Below, in pieces: positions 1-6,440 of a stretch of 9,959 nt of DNA (position 1 is its first letter; every line of letters starts with the position of its first letter). The position numbers and the translations under genes were made by a program. The notes beneath the pieces were generated by a model. That model was not told the origin of the DNA, did no database searches, and was given only the letters and a program-made list of their open reading frames with translations. The stretch spans positions 1 through 9,959 of the forward strand of contig JAFGFV010000256.1 in NCBI GenBank assembly GCA_016930895.1, written 5' to 3'. Origin of the DNA: Spirochaetales bacterium. GTDB taxonomy: Bacteria; Spirochaetota; Spirochaetia; SZUA-6; DRHE01.

Positions 1-353
1 CGTATCGGGAAGCCCTGGAAAGCTTGCGCCTGGCCCCCTCCGCCTCCAACCGCCAGCCCTGGCGGGGGCTTCTCTCCGGGACTCAGCGGCTCGGCCGGGA
101 GCTTCACCTGTTCCTGTGCCGGACCCCGGGCTACCGGCAGGCGGGGGCGATAGACCTGCAGCGGATGGACATGGGCATCGCCATGGCGCACTTCCAGTTG
201 GGCCTCGAGGCCGCCGCGCCCGCGGAGGCCGGCCGGGGGCGTTGGCAGGTGCTGGCCCCCGAGCCGCGACTGCCCGAGTTCCACCCTCCGGGGCCGGCCC
301 GTTCCTCCTTCCAAAACCTCGAATATGTGGTAAGCTGGCGCCCGGACGGGTGA
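1..353 (+). CDS. Nitroreductase-family protein, C-terminal part (5' end outside window)
   Basis: The reading frame is open from base 3 and ends at TGA 351-353, leaving about 116 residues. The visible part starts YREALESLRLAPSASNRQPWR; the SASNRQPWR stretch is the FMN-phosphate-contacting type of motif found in nitroreductase-fold proteins. Further on come an IDLQRMDMGIAMAHFQL helix and a final EYVVSW strand. That order resembles the C-terminal half of the TM1586-type (putative TM nitroreductase) family, whose members are about 200-250 residues, so roughly half the protein is missing upstream. Such proteins are soluble flavoproteins that reduce nitro or quinone-like substrates with NAD(P)H; the substrate here is unknown. 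The gene lies 69 bases upstream of the alanyl-tRNA editing gene on the same strand and may share its transcript. The family call is by motif reading only, but the pattern is quite specific. Confidence 0.8.
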   Translation, partial: YREALESLRLAPSASNRQPWRGLLSGTQRLGRELHLFLCRTPGYRQAGAIDLQRMDMGIAMAHFQLGLEAAAPAEAGRGRWQVLAPEPRLPEFHPPGPARSSFQNLEYVVSWRPDG

Positions 354-422
354 GGGCCCCGATCCAGGCCGGCTGCGCATGGCGCGAGGCGGCCGTCGGC
401 ACCGCTCGTCTGGGAAGCCAGG

Positions 423-1706
423 ATGACCGAGAGACTCTACTACCAGGATGCGGATTGCCTCGTCTTCACGGCCCGGGTGGCGAGCCAGCGGGCCGACTCC
501 GGCCGGTGGCGCGTGGTGCTCGATCGAACCGCCTTCTTCCCTGAGGGCGGGGGCCATCCCTTTGATCGGGGTACCCTGGAGGGGATCCCGGTGCTGGACG
601 TCCAGGACCTCGATGGCGAGGTGGTGCATTTCCTGGGCAAGCCGCTTCCCGGACCGGCCGGGGACTCCGAGGAGGGCCGTCAGGTGACCGGCCAGGTCGA
701 CCCGGAGCACCGGCGGGAATACCGGGAGCAGCACACGGGACAGCACATCGTTTCCGCCAGCCTGGAAGAGGCCGCGGCGGCATCCACCCTCTCCGCTCAC
801 CTGGGGGAGCGTTGCGTGACCGTCGAGGTCGACCGGGACGCCTTGGGCGAGGATGAGCTGCTGGCGGCCGAAAGCCTCGCCAACCGCATCGTGACGGCTA
901 ATCTCCCGGTACGGGTCCACTGGGCGGAGCGCGACGAGCTGCCGCGATACCCCCTGCGCAGGCCGCCTCCCGCGGGAATCGAGACCCTGCGCATCGTGGA
1001 GATCCCGGGCTACGACGCCACTCCCTGCGGCGGTCTGCACGTGCGCTCCACCGGAGAGGTCGGCCTGATTCAGCTGGTGGGGACCGAGAGAATCCGCAGG
1101 CGCCTGCGCCTGAGCTGGCGCATCGGCGAGCGAGCCTACCGGGAGGCCCGGGCGACCGAGCGCCTGGCCCAGGAGCTCGCCCACGAGCTGGGATGCAAGC
1201 GGGAGGAACTCGCGGCCGCCGTCCGGGAGCTCAAGGAGCGGCTGAGGGCTCGCGACCAGGAAACAACCCGGCTCAGGCGGCGGGTCGCCGGGCTCCTGGC
1301 CCCGACCCTCCGGGAGCGGGCCCGACGGATCGGACCCGGGGGACCGGGAGGCTTCACACTGGTGCTCGAGCGCCTGGAGGACTGCGATTCCGAGCTCCTG
1401 GAAGAGCTCATCCGCACCCTGGTCGCGGCTCCGAGCACGGTGGTCGCCCTGGTGTGCCTTGACCGCGACGAGCTCCGGTGGGTGGCCGGCGCAAGCCCCC
1501 AGCTGGAGCTCGACCTCGGCTCCCTGATCCTGCCGAACCTGGGCCTGATCGCCGGGCGCGGAGGCGGGCGGGGAAACCGCTGGCAGGGGGTGGGCGGCAA
1601 CCCCGGCGGGGCGGACGCCTTTCTGGGCGCAGTGCATGCCGCTGTCCATGCCGCTGTGCAGCAGCGAACCCCCGCAGGGGCCGAACGGGAGACAGAAGAG
1701 TCGTGA
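423..1706 (+). CDS. Alanyl-tRNA editing protein (AlaX type) with C-terminal DHHA1 domain
   Basis: This 427-residue cytoplasmic protein is a free-standing homologue of the alanyl-tRNA synthetase editing half. Such proteins hydrolyse mischarged Ser-tRNA(Ala) or Gly-tRNA(Ala). Residues 33-50 give LDRTAFFPEGGGHPFDRG, close to the family's FYPEGGGQPxDxG loop. The zinc site is complete: HTGQH at 104-108, then Cys202 and His206 in CGGLHV. Residues about 236-300 are charged and helical, probably a coiled coil. The C-terminal part (about 308-412) contains AGRGGGRGNRWQGVGG, the glycine-rich signature of a DHHA1 domain, so this is the long form (usual length about 390-400) rather than short AlaX. ATG 423 follows GGGAAGCCAGG and the protein starts MTERLYYQDAD as expected. 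Its TGA overlaps the GTG start of malQ (GTGA). Tyr/Gly-rich editing loops vary, so specificity for Ser versus Gly cannot be read here. Confidence 0.93.
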   Translation: MTERLYYQDADCLVFTARVASQRADSGRWRVVLDRTAFFPEGGGHPFDRGTLEGIPVLDVQDLDGEVVHFLGKPLPGPAGDSEEGRQVTGQVDPEHRREYREQHTGQHIVSASLEEAAAASTLSAHLGERCVTVEVDRDALGEDELLAAESLANRIVTANLPVRVHWAERDELPRYPLRRPPPAGIETLRIVEIPGYDATPCGGLHVRSTGEVGLIQLVGTERIRRRLRLSWRIGERAYREARATERLAQELAHELGCKREELAAAVRELKERLRARDQETTRLRRRVAGLLAPTLRERARRIGPGGPGGFTLVLERLEDCDSELLEELIRTLVAAPSTVVALVCLDRDELRWVAGASPQLELDLGSLILPNLGLIAGRGGGRGNRWQGVGGNPGGADAFLGAVHAAVHAAVQQRTPAGAERETEES

Positions 1707-3322
1707 GCCAGAGAATCCCCAACCGCGCCAGCCAGCCGCCGATCGCGGGCCCCGCCGGCGCACGCCAGCGCCGCGCTGGCACAGTCCAGCGCCGCGCTGG
1801 CGTGCTGCTCCACCCCACCAGCCTGCCGGGGCCCCACGGCATCGGGAGCCTGGGCGCGCCCGCCCACGCCTTCGTGGATTTCCTCCGGCGGGCCCGGCAG
1901 TCCCTGTGGCAGATCCTGCCGCTGGGGCCCACCGGTTACGGCGACTCCCCATACCAGAGCTTTTCCTCGTTCGCCGGCAATCCGCTGCTGATCGACCTGC
2001 CGCTACTGGTGGAGGAGGGGCTGCTGTTGCCCAGGGAAGTCGAGGCCGCGCTCCCTGGAGGACGGGAGCTTCCGGCGGACAGGGTCGACTACGGGGCGGT
2101 GATCCCCTTCAAGAACGCAGTGCTTCGGCGGGTTCACGCCGCCTGGAAGCGCCGCAGCGGCTCGGCCCTGCAGGAAGAGCTGGCAGAGTTCTGCCGGCGC
2201 AACGCCTTCTGGCTCGAAGACTACAGCCTGTTCATGGGCCTCAAGAGGCGCTACGCCTCCCGGCGGGGCGGGGTCTGGCCCCGGTGGCCCCGGGAGCTCG
2301 TACATCGTCAGCCCGCGGCCATGGAAACGGCCCGCGCCGAGCTGGCCGAGGCGGTCTCCGAGCAGAAGCTCCTGCAGTTCCTGTTCCACCGTCAGTGGCA
2401 GGCCCTGAAGCGCCACGCCAACCGCCAGGGTGTCGGGATCATCGGTGACATCCCGATCTTCGTTGCCTACGACAGCGCCGACGTGTGGGCCCACCAGGAG
2501 CTGTTTCGGCTCGATCCGGACGGCAACCCGACGGCGGTGGCGGGAGTGCCGCCCGACTACTTCAGCGCCACGGGCCAGCTCTGGGGCAACCCCCTGTACG
2601 ATTGGGAGCGACACCAGGCCACGGGCTACCGCTGGTGGATCGACCGCATCCGCACCAGGCTCGAGGCGGTGGACCTGCTGCGCCTCGATCACTTCCGCGG
2701 CTTCGAGGCCTTCTGGGAGGTGCCGGCCGGGGACCAGACCGCGGAAAAGGGACGCTGGGTCCAGGGCCCGGGGCTCGACTTCTTCGAGGCCCTGGAAAGG
2801 GAGCTGGGAAGCCTCCCGCTCATCGCGGAAGACCTCGGGTTCATCACCGAAGAGGTGGTGGAGCTGCGGGAGCGGCTGGGCCTCCCGGGGATGAAGGTCC
2901 TGCAGTTCGCCTTCGACGGTGACAGCTCGAACACCTTGCTTCCCCACCACTACTCCGAGGACTGCGTGGTCTACACGGGCACCCACGACAACGATACGAC
3001 CCTCGGGTGGTACGAGTCCCAAGAGGAGCGGACCCGGGATTTCGTGCGCCGCTACCTGGCTCGGGACGGCCACGACATCTCCTGGGACCTGGTCCGGCTG
3101 GCATTCGCCTCGGTAGGCCGCGTTGCCATGGTGCCGCTGCAGGACCTCATGAGCCTCGGCTCCGAAGCCCGGATGAACTTCCCCAGCCGCGCCCACGGCA
3201 ACTGGCAGTGGCGGTACCAGGACTGGATGCTCCGCCACGAGACGGCTGACCGCCTGGGCGAGCTCACGGAGCTGTACGACCGCGTCGCGGACGGCCATCC
3301 GGAGCACCCGTCAGAGGGTTGA
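1703..3322 (+). CDS. malQ: 4-alpha-glucanotransferase (amylomaltase)
   Basis: Amylomaltase of glycoside hydrolase family 77 transfers alpha-1,4-glucan segments between maltodextrins and can release glucose; it is cytoplasmic and works in glycogen or maltodextrin metabolism. The family core begins at about residue 32 (RAGVLLHPTSLPGPHGIG) and runs to the end. The three catalytic acids are present: nucleophile Asp329 (LRLDHFRGFEAFW), acid/base Glu376 (LIAEDLGFIT) and Asp429 (YTGTHDNDT). GTG 1703 gives 539 residues, compared with about 500 in compact bacterial enzymes, leaving about 31 extra basic N-terminal residues that contain a QRRAG duplication. This start overlaps the upstream stop (GTGA) and suggests translational coupling. 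A second GTG at 1802 would trim into the conserved start of the core, so it is less likely. The stop codon lies inside the first copy of a TTGACCTGG direct repeat. Confidence 0.95.
   Translation: MSQRIPNRASQPPIAGPAGARQRRAGTVQRRAGVLLHPTSLPGPHGIGSLGAPAHAFVDFLRRARQSLWQILPLGPTGYGDSPYQSFSSFAGNPLLIDLPLLVEEGLLLPREVEAALPGGRELPADRVDYGAVIPFKNAVLRRVHAAWKRRSGSALQEELAEFCRRNAFWLEDYSLFMGLKRRYASRRGGVWPRWPRELVHRQPAAMETARAELAEAVSEQKLLQFLFHRQWQALKRHANRQGVGIIGDIPIFVAYDSADVWAHQELFRLDPDGNPTAVAGVPPDYFSATGQLWGNPLYDWERHQATGYRWWIDRIRTRLEAVDLLRLDHFRGFEAFWEVPAGDQTAEKGRWVQGPGLDFFEALERELGSLPLIAEDLGFITEEVVELRERLGLPGMKVLQFAFDGDSSNTLLPHHYSEDCVVYTGTHDNDTTLGWYESQEERTRDFVRRYLARDGHDISWDLVRLAFASVGRVAMVPLQDLMSLGSEARMNFPSRAHGNWQWRYQDWMLRHETADRLGELTELYDRVADGHPEHPSEG
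1764..1801 (+). repeat. Two copies of a 15-bp near-palindrome inside the 5' end of malQ
   Basis: CCAGCGCCGCGCTGG occurs at 1765-1779 and again at 1786-1800, a 21-base period. Each copy is an imperfect palindrome (CCAGCG / CGCTGG arms with a three-base centre) and can form a small GC-rich hairpin. The period is a multiple of three, so in malQ the repeat encodes QRRAG twice with a two-residue spacer. It lies in the N-terminal extension before the conserved amylomaltase core. Confidence 0.75.
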
Positions 3323-3347
3323 CCTGGCTCCCGCGGGGTTGACCTGG
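3316..3347. repeat. Direct repeat GGGTTGACCTGG, two copies 20 bases apart
   Basis: GGGTTGACCTGG is found at 3316-3327 and again at 3336-3347. The downstream copy forms the left half of a perfect palindrome (3339-3352); the upstream copy keeps only the TTGAC half-site, with a partial right arm (CTCCC). A 20-base period places the two sites on nearly the same face of the helix. The upstream copy overlaps the malQ stop codon. Confidence 0.7.
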
Positions 3348-3352
3348 GTCAA
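3339..3352 (+). promoter_or_regulatory. Crp/Fnr-family type operator (TTGAC-N4-GTCAA)
   Basis: TTGACCTGGGTCAA has perfect six-base inverted arms around a two-base centre. This matches the TTGA(T/C)-N4-(A/G)TCAA layout recognised by Fnr, Anr and Dnr-type regulators. Its centre (3345.5) lies about 42 bases upstream of the start point predicted from the TATATT element at 3376-3381, the normal class II activator position. Which regulator binds it cannot be read from this window. Confidence 0.55.
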
Positions 3353-3375
3353 TGGCCTCCACGGCTGCCGTCGAG

Positions 3376-3381
3376 TATATT
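3376..3381 (+). promoter_or_regulatory. -10 element TATATT of the zinc/HD protein gene
   Basis: TATATT lies in an otherwise GC-rich region. The hexamer 17 bases upstream (TGGCCT, 3353-3358) is a poor -35, as expected for an activator-dependent promoter. Transcription would begin near 3388, exactly at an ATG, so the message may be leaderless. Confidence 0.5.
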
Positions 3382-3387
3382 CAACTC

Positions 3388-4005
3388 ATGGACCACATGA
3401 TGTGTCCGGGGGCAAGGTTCCTGCGTCAGCCTCGCCCGGAGATGTTCGAGTGCCCGGACTGCGGGGCGGAAGTCGAGATCTGGTCCGACGAGATCCGCGG
3501 AACCTGCAGCTCCTGTGGTAGACACGTATTCCGCGAAGGCCTCCCCTCCTGCGTGCAGTGGTGCAAGTACGCCAAGGAGTGCGTAGGGGCGGAAGCCTTC
3601 GGGCGATACCAGCGCAACCGGGCAATCGGGCTCAAACAGCGCCTGCTGGAGGTCCTGCAGGGCCGCGGGCTCATCTGCGGGGAAGAGGCAGCCCTCCGGG
3701 AGCGCGCTCTCGCGCGCGCAGAGCGGATCCTGGAAGGCGAGCCCGAGGCGGCCTGGCATCTTGTCATTCCCGCCACTTTGCTCCATGATGTGCCCTTCGG
3801 CCAAGGGCCGGATCATCCGAGCCTGGAGAAGCTTCTGCACGCGCAGGGGCTCGATCCGCAGGACATCGCTGCCATTCAAGGGATTCTGGCGGAGCTGTCC
3901 GGCGCAGGGACCGCGGACCTGGAGCTGGAAGCGCGAGTCGTGCGGGATGCCTGGGGCCTGGCGGAATCAGGCAAGAAGAAAAAGCGAACGAGAGCGGTGC
4001 GCTAA
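3388..4005 (+). CDS. Zinc-ribbon protein with degenerate HD-phosphohydrolase domain
   Basis: The protein has 205 residues from ATG 3388. An N-terminal MMCPGARF is followed by a zinc ribbon with Cys22, Cys25, Cys40 and Cys43 (CPDC, CSSC) and a second Cys cluster, CVQWCKYAKEC (Cys55, Cys59, Cys65). This layout matches a family of zinc-ribbon HD phosphohydrolases known mainly from anaerobic bacteria. The HD part (about 100-192) keeps the LLHD dipeptide (His133-Asp134) and an aspartate in VVRDAWGLAE (Asp187). It lacks the first metal-binding His, where the sequence reads ALRERALARAERIL, and the usual HHH stretch after the HD motif. Phosphohydrolase activity is therefore doubtful. The C-terminus is strongly basic (KKKKRTRAVR). 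Starts at 3352, 3388, 3397 and 3400 are in frame. The 3352 ATG overlaps the operator and none has a good ribosome site; 3388 sits at the predicted transcription start. A sensory or nucleic-acid-binding role is possible but unproven. Confidence 0.75.
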   Translation: MDHMMCPGARFLRQPRPEMFECPDCGAEVEIWSDEIRGTCSSCGRHVFREGLPSCVQWCKYAKECVGAEAFGRYQRNRAIGLKQRLLEVLQGRGLICGEEAALRERALARAERILEGEPEAAWHLVIPATLLHDVPFGQGPDHPSLEKLLHAQGLDPQDIAAIQGILAELSGAGTADLELEARVVRDAWGLAESGKKKKRTRAVR

Positions 4006-4117
4006 AAAGGGGCGCGCCGGCGGCCGCGTGTCGGCCCTTGAAGCAAGAACACTGGCCCGGGAGTGCCGGGCGCGGGCGCGCAGCAAGCGCCGGACGAGCC
4101 GGCGGCCCCGGCACCAC

Positions 4118-4123
4118 GGAGGA
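4118..4123 (+). promoter_or_regulatory. Ribosome binding site deciding the NifU-like start
   Basis: GGAGGA lies five bases before ATG 4129 (ACGGAGGAATCGG-ATG). It fixes this start over an in-frame upstream ATG at 4063, which would only add a low-complexity, proline- and alanine-rich leader. Confidence 0.8.
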
Positions 4124-4128
4124 ATCGG

Positions 4129-4362
4129 ATGCGTGAGAAAGTCGAAGCAGCTCTCAAGCAGGTTCGCCCGGCCCTGCAGGCCGACGGCGGTGACGTGGAA
4201 CTGGTCGGGGTTTCCGAGGATGGCGTGGTCACGGTGCGCCTGAAGGGCGCCTGCGGCGGATGCCCGATGGCGCAGATCACTCTCAAGCAGGGAATCGAGC
4301 GGCACCTCAAGTCCCAGGTCCCCGAGGTCAAGAGCGTCGAGTCCGTTCCCCTCGGGCAGTAA
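4129..4362 (+). CDS. NifU C-terminal-domain iron-sulfur scaffold/carrier protein
   Basis: This 77-residue protein corresponds to the NifU C-terminal (Nfu) domain, which holds a labile 4Fe-4S cluster, usually between two subunits, and passes it to client apoproteins in the cytoplasm. The first helix (REKVEAALKQVRPALQADGG) leads into DVELVGV, and the cluster motif GACGGCPMAQ supplies Cys42 and Cys45. The length equals the bare domain, with no A-type or IscU-like extension. The ribosome site GGAGGA at 4118-4123 fixes the start. The gene follows the zinc/HD protein gene by 123 bases on the same strand, with no obvious terminator between them, so it may be expressed from the same Fnr-like-controlled promoter as well as from its own. 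It converges on the HtrA-like gene with 17 bases between stops. The assignment is secure at family level; clients are unknown. Confidence 0.95.
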   Translation: MREKVEAALKQVRPALQADGGDVELVGVSEDGVVTVRLKGACGGCPMAQITLKQGIERHLKSQVPEVKSVESVPLGQ

Positions 4363-4379
4363 GAGGGATTCCCCGCGGC

Positions 4380-5423
4380 TCAACCTTGGCCGGGGGTGAT
4401 CCGAAGTCGCACCAAGCTTCCCGAGCGAAGGATGTCCAGCTCCATGGCCGCGCCGGCGGGCCAGCGGCTCAGGAGCCGGTGCAGGTCGTCCACCGAGGCG
4501 ACCTGACTCCCTCCGGCGCGGAAGATCAGGTCTCCCCGCTCCAACCCCGCCTTGCCGGCGGGAGCATCGGGTTCGATGGACACGACCTCGACCACGGTGG
4601 GGGCCGCGAGCTCCAGGCGGTGCTGGAGACGCCGGTTCACCGGTCGGGGCTGCGCCCCGATGCCGAGATAGCCGCGCCGGACCCTGCCGTGCATGACCAG
4701 CTCGCTCACCACCCAGCGGGCCGTGTTCACCGGGATCGAGAAGCTGATGCCCTGCGCCATGTAGATCATCGCCGTATTGATGCCGATGACCCGCCCCCGG
4801 CTGTCCACCAGCGGCCCTCCGGAGTTGCCCGGGTTGAGAGCCACGTCGGTCTGGATGACGTTGTCGATGAGCCGCCCCGACTGGCTGCGCAGGGAGCGTC
4901 CCAGCGCCGAGATCACCCCGGCGCTTACGGTGCTCTGGAAACCCAGGGGATTGCCGATGGCGATCACCAGCTGGCCTACCCTCAGCTCCTCCGAATCGCC
5001 CAGCTCGGCGGCCGGCAAGCCCCCGTCCCCCACGCGGATGACCGCCAGGTCGGTGGCCGGGTCGGTTCCCACCACCTGCGCGCCCAGGCTCCGCCCGTCC
5101 GTGAGGGATACCTCCAGGCCGTCGCTTTCCTCCACCACGTGGTTGTTGGTCAGCACGAAGCCGTCCGGGGTGATGATCACTCCGGACCCCGCCCCTTCAC
5201 CCCCGGGACCGCGGCGGCCGCTCTTCTTGCTGACGTTGATCGCCACGACCGAGGGACCGACCTGCTCGGCCACTCGAATGACCGCCCGAGAATAGGCGTC
5301 CAGGAGATCGGCATCCTTCTCGGCTGCCGCCCTTCCCTCCGGCCGAGAGGCTTGTTCCCCCACCGGGCCGTTCCAATCGCTCAATATCCAGTCCACCACG
5401 GGACTCGCATCCGTTCTGCTCAT
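4380..5423 (-). CDS. Trypsin-like serine protease, HtrA/DegP type, with one PDZ domain, apparently leaderless
   Basis: This 347-residue protease degrades or clips misfolded proteins. The catalytic triad is complete: His95 in LTNNHVV, Asp125 in DPATDLAVIRV and Ser201 in NPGNSGGPL. A single PDZ domain occupies about 255-345 (GYLGIGAQ ... PAGKAGLERGDLIF), so the overall size matches DegS or one-PDZ HtrA rather than two-PDZ DegP. The N-terminus (MSRTDASPVVDWILSDWNGP and onward) is polar with a short acidic helical stretch. It has no hydrophobic signal or anchor, so the enzyme looks cytoplasmic unless the true start is further upstream. ATG 5423 is supported by AGGA (complement of 5430-5433) six bases before it. 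A possible weak promoter is TGGCCG-17-TACATT on the minus strand (complement of 5445-5473). The gene is divergent from the XdhC-like gene and convergent with the NifU-like gene. Confidence 0.95.
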   Translation of the reverse strand: MSRTDASPVVDWILSDWNGPVGEQASRPEGRAAAEKDADLLDAYSRAVIRVAEQVGPSVVAINVSKKSGRRGPGGEGAGSGVIITPDGFVLTNNHVVEESDGLEVSLTDGRSLGAQVVGTDPATDLAVIRVGDGGLPAAELGDSEELRVGQLVIAIGNPLGFQSTVSAGVISALGRSLRSQSGRLIDNVIQTDVALNPGNSGGPLVDSRGRVIGINTAMIYMAQGISFSIPVNTARWVVSELVMHGRVRRGYLGIGAQPRPVNRRLQHRLELAAPTVVEVVSIEPDAPAGKAGLERGDLIFRAGGSQVASVDDLHRLLSRWPAGAAMELDILRSGSLVRLRITPGQG

Positions 5424-5531
5424 GGTCGTTCCTGCCTCAGGGGCAATGTACTAAGGGCCGTGACTCCCGGCCACCCGGGCGCCGGTGCGCACCCTCGCCG
5501 CCTCACGACAAACCCTGCCGGAGGCGCCACC

Positions 5532-5560
5532 TTGTCCTGGGCGGCAGCAGCAGCTACACT
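5532..5560 (+). promoter_or_regulatory. Sigma-70-like promoter TTGTCC-17-TACACT before the XdhC-like gene
   Basis: TTGTCC (5532-5537) and TACACT (5555-5560) are separated by exactly 17 bases and each matches four of six consensus bases. The predicted start point is near 5567, two bases before ATG 5569. There is no Shine-Dalgarno sequence, so the message would be essentially leaderless. Confidence 0.5.
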
Positions 5561-5568
5561 GTTCAGCC

Positions 5569-6357
5569 ATGGACATCCTGCGCAAGACGGCGGACCTCCT
5601 GGACCAGGGGGAGGACCTGGTGCTCGTCACGGTGGTCAAGGCGGGGGCCGGCACGCCCGGCAAGCCCGGGTTCAAGATGATCGTCGCCCGCTCCGGGGCC
5701 CTGCACGGCACGGTAGGCGGCGGTGAGCTGGAAGCCCGAGCCCTCGAGGAGGCCGGGGAGATGCTGCGGACCGCCGAAGGGGGGCTGCGGGAATACGACC
5801 TCGGGGAGCTCGGCATGAAGTGCGGCGGCCGGGCCACCCTGCTCTTCGAAGTTTTCCGGGCCCGGGCGAGCTTCGTGCTGTTCGGCGGCGGGCACATCGG
5901 CCGGGCCCTGTCCCCGATCCTGGAGTCCCTCGGCTTTCGCGTGACGGTTTACGACTCGCGCCCGGAAGTCCGGGGGCTCCTGTCCGACGGCGAGCAGCGC
6001 ATCGTGGTCCAGGGGGACTACGGTGATCTGAGCTCGATCCAGGCCACCCTGGCGGCGAGCGAGTACTGCTTCATCGCCACCCACGGGCACGAGCACGACT
6101 ACGTGGTCCTGAAACAGGTGCTGGCCGCGAAGCCCCAGTACCGGTACGTGGGGCTGATCGGCTCCAGACCCAAGATCCGCGCCACCGTGAAGCGCCTGGC
6201 CGCCGACGGGTTGGAGCGTCCGCCCTTCCTGTATGCGCCGGTCGGACTGGCGATCGGCGGGGACACCGCGGCGGAGATTTCCGTATCCGTGGCCGCGGAG
6301 ATCCTGGCCGTACGCTACGGCGCCGCGGCCCCGCACATGCGGGACCGCCTGGATTGA
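5569..6357 (+). CDS. XdhC/CoxI-family molybdoenzyme maturation protein
   Basis: The protein has 262 residues from ATG 5569. XdhC proteins bind molybdenum cofactor, promote its sulfuration and hand it to xanthine dehydrogenase or related hydroxylases (CoxI/CoxF are the CO-dehydrogenase counterparts). The N-terminal XdhC_CoxI domain (about 5-65) includes VTVVKAGAGTPGKPGFKM and GTVGGGELEARALEEA. Next is GMKCGG with Cys85, a conserved cysteine of the family. A C-terminal Rossmann-like domain has VLFGGGHIGRAL (103-114), THGHEHDYVVLKQVL and VGLIGSRPK, then IGGDTAAEISVSVAAEILAVRYG. No large molybdoenzyme subunit lies in the window. There is no ribosome site before 5569, but a promoter ends eight bases upstream, which suggests a leaderless start. 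A GTG at 5485 would add about 28 residues that the family does not need. The next gene starts at most 83 bases downstream and is probably co-transcribed. Confidence 0.9.
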   Translation: MDILRKTADLLDQGEDLVLVTVVKAGAGTPGKPGFKMIVARSGALHGTVGGGELEARALEEAGEMLRTAEGGLREYDLGELGMKCGGRATLLFEVFRARASFVLFGGGHIGRALSPILESLGFRVTVYDSRPEVRGLLSDGEQRIVVQGDYGDLSSIQATLAASEYCFIATHGHEHDYVVLKQVLAAKPQYRYVGLIGSRPKIRATVKRLAADGLERPPFLYAPVGLAIGGDTAAEISVSVAAEILAVRYGAAAPHMRDRLD

Positions 6358-6440
6358 GCGCGAGCGGCGGAGCCGGCCGCCCGCCCGCCCGGCCCCCGAG
6401 GAGCCTTGCCCAGCCGCCCGCGCGCCCGCGAGCTCCCGCG

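Noticed and set aside
2003..3307. Long open frame (434 codons) on the minus strand opposite malQ
   Set aside because: It is a high-GC antisense shadow of a confidently identified enzyme; its translation shows no recognisable domain.
3352..3387. Upstream ATG 3352 as start of the zinc/HD protein
   Set aside because: This ATG begins inside the right arm of the operator palindrome and before the -10 element, so it would not be on the predicted transcript. The added 12 residues are not family-like.
4355..4385. Possible terminator between the convergent NifU-like and HtrA genes
   Set aside because: Only a weak five-base CCCTC/GAGGG pairing around the stop codon is visible, with no U-tract.
4260..5726. 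Long plus-strand open frame (488 codons) across the HtrA gene
   Set aside because: It is a shadow of the minus-strand protease, which has a full catalytic triad; the translation has no domain features.
6354..6440. TTG 6354 as start of the methyltransferase-kinase gene
   Set aside because: It overlaps the upstream stop, which is tempting, but it adds 29 Pro/Ala/Arg-rich residues before the expected family start and has no ribosome site. It was kept only as an alternative.
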